NCBI GenBank assembly: GCA_030425055.1
Contig: JAUHVN010000031.1
Coordinates: forward strand, 1 to 14,581
DNA from: Actinomycetes bacterium
GTDB lineage: Bacteria > Actinomycetota > Actinomycetes > Actinomycetales > Microbacteriaceae
Length of the DNA: 14,581 nt
Reading direction: 5' to 3'
The notes below the pieces were generated by a model that worked only from the letters and a program-made list of their open reading frames with translations, was not told the origin of the DNA and ran no database searches. Below, one piece after another: positions 13,023 through 14,581 of the stretch. Both the position numbers and the translations under genes were made by a program. Within the stretch, counting starts at the first letter, position 1. Each line of letters begins with the position of its first letter.

Positions 13023-13403
13023 TCAGCTCGCGAGCGCCTTCGCCTTGAGCGCGTCGAACTCGCTCTGGCTGATCGCACCCGAGGCGAGCAGGCGCTGCGC
13101 CGACTCGATCTCGGCCGACGGTGACGGCGCCGCCGCGACGCTCTTGATGTAGTCGGCGTTCGCCTGCGCGGCCGCCTGCGTCTCCTGCATCCGCCGCTCG
13201 GTCATCGAGCGTCCGCGGGCGATGAGGTAGATGATCGCTCCGAGGAACGGCAGCACGATCAGCAGGATCACCCATCCCGCCTTGCCCCACCCGTTGAGGG
13301 TGTGGTCGCGGAAGATGTCGATGAAGATCCAGATGAAGATCCAGATGCACGTGATCACCAGATAGATCCACAGGATCCACAGCACGAAGTCCAAGAAGGG
13401 CAT
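13023..13403 (-). CDS. Small membrane protein with PLDc_N and SHOCT domains
   Basis: The 126-residue protein has two transmembrane helices. The first is very rich in Trp and Ile (residues about 3-31, FLDFVLWILWIYLVITCIWIF). The second follows GWGKAGWVILLIVLPFLGAIIYLIARG, the phospholipase D-nuclease N-terminal (PLDc_N) hairpin, which has no catalytic activity by itself. An Ala/Gln helical linker leads to a C-terminal SHOCT motif (about 96-124, ending GAISQSEFDALKAKAL). The arrangement is common in actinobacteria and its role is unknown; a part in membrane-protein oligomerisation has been suggested for SHOCT. The ATG at 13403 is chosen over the ORF start 36 bases upstream because AGAGGA (13411-13416) lies 7 nt before it and upstream codons encode an Arg run. 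A TAACGT -10 candidate lies at 13457-13462. Confidence 0.85.
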   Translation of the reverse strand: MPFLDFVLWILWIYLVITCIWIFIWIFIDIFRDHTLNGWGKAGWVILLIVLPFLGAIIYLIARGRSMTERRMQETQAAAQANADYIKSVAAAPSPSAEIESAQRLLASGAISQSEFDALKAKALAS

Positions 13404-13441
13404 CGCGATTCCTCTCCCCCGGCGCCGTCGGCGGCGCACAT

Positions 13442-13459
13442 CGTCGGTCGCCTCCGACG
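13442..13459. promoter_or_regulatory. Small inverted repeat in the SHOCT gene promoter region
   Basis: CGTCGG (13442-13447) and CCGACG (13454-13459) form a perfect 6-bp inverted repeat with a 6-nt spacer, overlapping the TAACGT -10 candidate of the SHOCT gene. It may be an operator or a leader hairpin, and is short enough to be chance in GC-rich DNA. Confidence 0.25.
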
Positions 13460-13530
13460 TTAGGGGCGGCGCGGCGGCGGGGGCATCATGCGATTCGTGT
13501 GATTGGGCGGCTCAGCGAGAAGTTCATGCA

Positions 13531-13564
13531 GACTGCGTGGTGCGCGCGCGTGCGCGACGCAGTC
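13531..13564. promoter_or_regulatory. Strong inverted repeat upstream of the CMD-like gene (possible operator or RNA hairpin)
   Basis: GACTGCGT (13531-13538) and ACGCAGTC (13557-13564) are perfect 8-bp inverted repeats around an 18-nt GC-alternating loop. It ends 41 nt before the ATG at 13606, inside the 200-bp spacer between two divergent genes. There is no T-run after it, so a terminator is less likely than an operator or 5' leader hairpin. Confidence 0.4.
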
Positions 13565-13605
13565 CACTTGTTGCGTGAGCGACCTGCCGCAGCACGGACG
13601 CGCCG

Positions 13606-13932
13606 ATGGATGAGATCACCCACCTGCGCCGACTGTGCGTGAACGATCCGCTGCTGGCGACGGATGCCGGTGACCTGTGGACCGTGACCGTCGACGACCG
13701 CACGCGCGCGCTCGTGACCCTCGGCGCCCTGGTGTCGGTCGGCGCCTCCGACCCGTCGGTGCGCGCCGCGGTCGACGACGCGATAACGGCGGGGGCTTCG
13801 ACGGCGCAGATCGTCGCCGTGCTCGACGGGCTGGTCTCGGTGATCGGCCTTCCCCGCGTGGTCGCCGCGGCACCCATGTTCGCCGCCGCGCTCGGCCACG
13901 GTGAGGACATCACCCTCGACTTGCCCTGGTGA
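13606..13932 (+). CDS. Carboxymuconolactone decarboxylase-like small protein
   Basis: The 108-residue all-alpha protein matches the carboxymuconolactone decarboxylase (CMD/AhpD-like) fold in pattern: VDDRTRALVTLGALVSVGAS (29-48; helix with R-T-R-A-L), a second helix around AVDDAITAGASTAQIVAVLDGLV (55-77), and VIGLPRVVAAAPMFAAALG (79-97). The CxxC redox pair of AhpD peroxidases is absent and the only Cys is Cys11, so a peroxidase role is unlikely. Related small proteins act in aromatic acid catabolism or have no known role. The ATG at 13606 has only a weak upstream purine stretch. The gene is convergent with the LuxR gene, leaving 10 bp between the stops. Family assignment is by pattern and fairly confident; biochemical function is unknown. 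Confidence 0.75.
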   Translation: MDEITHLRRLCVNDPLLATDAGDLWTVTVDDRTRALVTLGALVSVGASDPSVRAAVDDAITAGASTAQIVAVLDGLVSVIGLPRVVAAAPMFAAALGHGEDITLDLPW

Positions 13933-13942
13933 GACGAACCGC

Positions 13943-14581
13943 TCAGTCGCCCAGCATCCCCAATTCGGTCGCACGATCGACCGCACCGCCGCGCGAGGTC
14001 ACTCCGAGTTTGCGGTAGATCGAGCTCACCTCGGAGCTCACGGTGTTGCGCGAGACGAAGAGCCGCTCGCCGATCTCGCCGATCGTCAGATAGGTCTGCA
14101 GGTACGGCAGCAGCCTCAGCTCGGCCGGTGTCAGCGGGGTCGCACCGCCGGCGAAGGCGTCGTCGTCGAGCGATCGGCGGAACGCCTCCACCTGCTCCAC
14201 GAGGGTGCCCAGGTCGGGGCGCTTGGCGAACACGTCGTCAATCTCGTGGACGAGGTGCCGCGCCGCGGCGTGGTCCCCCAGCGAGGCATGGGCCTTCGCG
14301 AGCTGAAGGCGCGTGCGCACCGAGAGGAACGGAAGCAGGTAGGTGCTGTCGACCCGCGCACGCATGGCGCGCGCGAGACGCTGCCGCGCTCGGTCGGGCC
14401 GCTCGTCGCGCAGGGCCATGCGCGCGCCGACCGCGAGCGCGAGACCCGTGACCGGGTAGCCGACCATGTTGCTGGACTCGACCAGCGCGACACCGCGCTC
14501 GGCGTGCTCGCGCGCGTCGGAGACGCGGTTCGCGCGCATCGCCAGCAGCGCGAGCTCCGGCTCGCTGAGGATCGCAGGGTC
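13943..14581 (-). CDS. LuxR-family transcriptional regulator, MalT/LAL-like C-terminal part (runs off the window)
   Basis: The reading frame is open to the right edge, giving at least 212 residues of the C-terminal part of a larger regulator. Most of it is Ala/Arg-rich paired helices of TPR-like type (for example AREHAERGVALVE and RTRLQLAKAHASLGDHAAARHLV). It ends with a LuxR HTH: LTPAELRLLPYLQTYLTIGEIGERL followed by FVSRNTVSSEVSSIYRKLGV, then AVDRATELGML. This architecture belongs to large MalT/LAL-type activators that carry an N-terminal ATPase domain, which would lie outside the window. An internal ATG at 14539 is not taken as the start, because helical repeat sequence continues upstream of it. 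Target genes are unknown. Confidence 0.88.
   Translation of the reverse strand, partial: DPAILSEPELALLAMRANRVSDAREHAERGVALVESSNMVGYPVTGLALAVGARMALRDERPDRARQRLARAMRARVDSTYLLPFLSVRTRLQLAKAHASLGDHAAARHLVHEIDDVFAKRPDLGTLVEQVEAFRRSLDDDAFAGGATPLTPAELRLLPYLQTYLTIGEIGERLFVSRNTVSSEVSSIYRKLGVTSRGGAVDRATELGMLGD

Overview
The window comes from a high-GC Gram-positive bacterium. Base composition (about 70% GC), GTG starts, 4-8 bp gene overlaps and leaderless-looking promoters all point to an actinobacterium. Codon style and gene content look most like Microbacteriaceae (a Microbacterium-type genome), but that is inference because no rRNA or core phylogenetic marker is present. No tRNA, rRNA, CRISPR array, insertion sequence or prophage gene was seen.

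Left part (1-2571): the tail of a small multi-pass membrane protein, then a divergent pair made of an FAD-dependent monooxygenase-type oxidoreductase (minus) and a PAP2-family membrane phosphatase (plus). Their shared 145-bp spacer holds a palindrome and candidate leaderless promoters. A 9-bp-stem hairpin lies at the convergent end of the phosphatase gene. Next (2589-5502, minus) is a complete signalling module: an OmpR-type response regulator, an overlapping histidine kinase, and a membrane-anchored PepSY-like protein. Matching direct-repeat operators lie exactly 23 nt upstream of both the regulator gene and the PepSY gene, which suggests the regulator activates itself and the PepSY protein.

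Middle (5637-8167): an NAD-dependent epimerase broken by a one-base frameshift, then a CPA1-type cation/proton antiporter on the opposite strand. The antiporter is bracketed by copies of an intergenic element of about 73 bp built from two nested inverted repeats. The copy upstream of the antiporter is partly duplicated in tandem.

Right-centre (8168-12430, minus): a tight four-gene operon for a nonulosonic (sialic-acid-like) sugar. In transcription order it encodes a GT52/polysialyltransferase-like enzyme, a CMP-sugar synthetase fused to a KdsC-like HAD phosphatase, a NeuB-type synthase lacking the usual SAF domain, and a DUF6716-type putative glycosyltransferase. All three junctions are 4-bp stop/start overlaps (GTGA, ATGA, GTGA). 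The set could make an ulosonic acid phosphate, dephosphorylate it, activate it with CTP and transfer it to a surface polymer. No NeuC-type epimerase is present, so Kdn or a similar sugar made from a hexose phosphate is a reasonable guess.

Right end (12548-14581): two decapitated gene remnants meet head to head, namely the C-terminal HTH of a LuxR regulator (minus) and the C-terminus of a Y_phosphatase3-type protein phosphatase (plus). The simplest explanation is one deletion that removed both 5' ends. They are followed by a PLDc_N/SHOCT membrane protein, a carboxymuconolactone-decarboxylase-like protein, and the C-terminal part of a second LuxR-type regulator that runs off the window.
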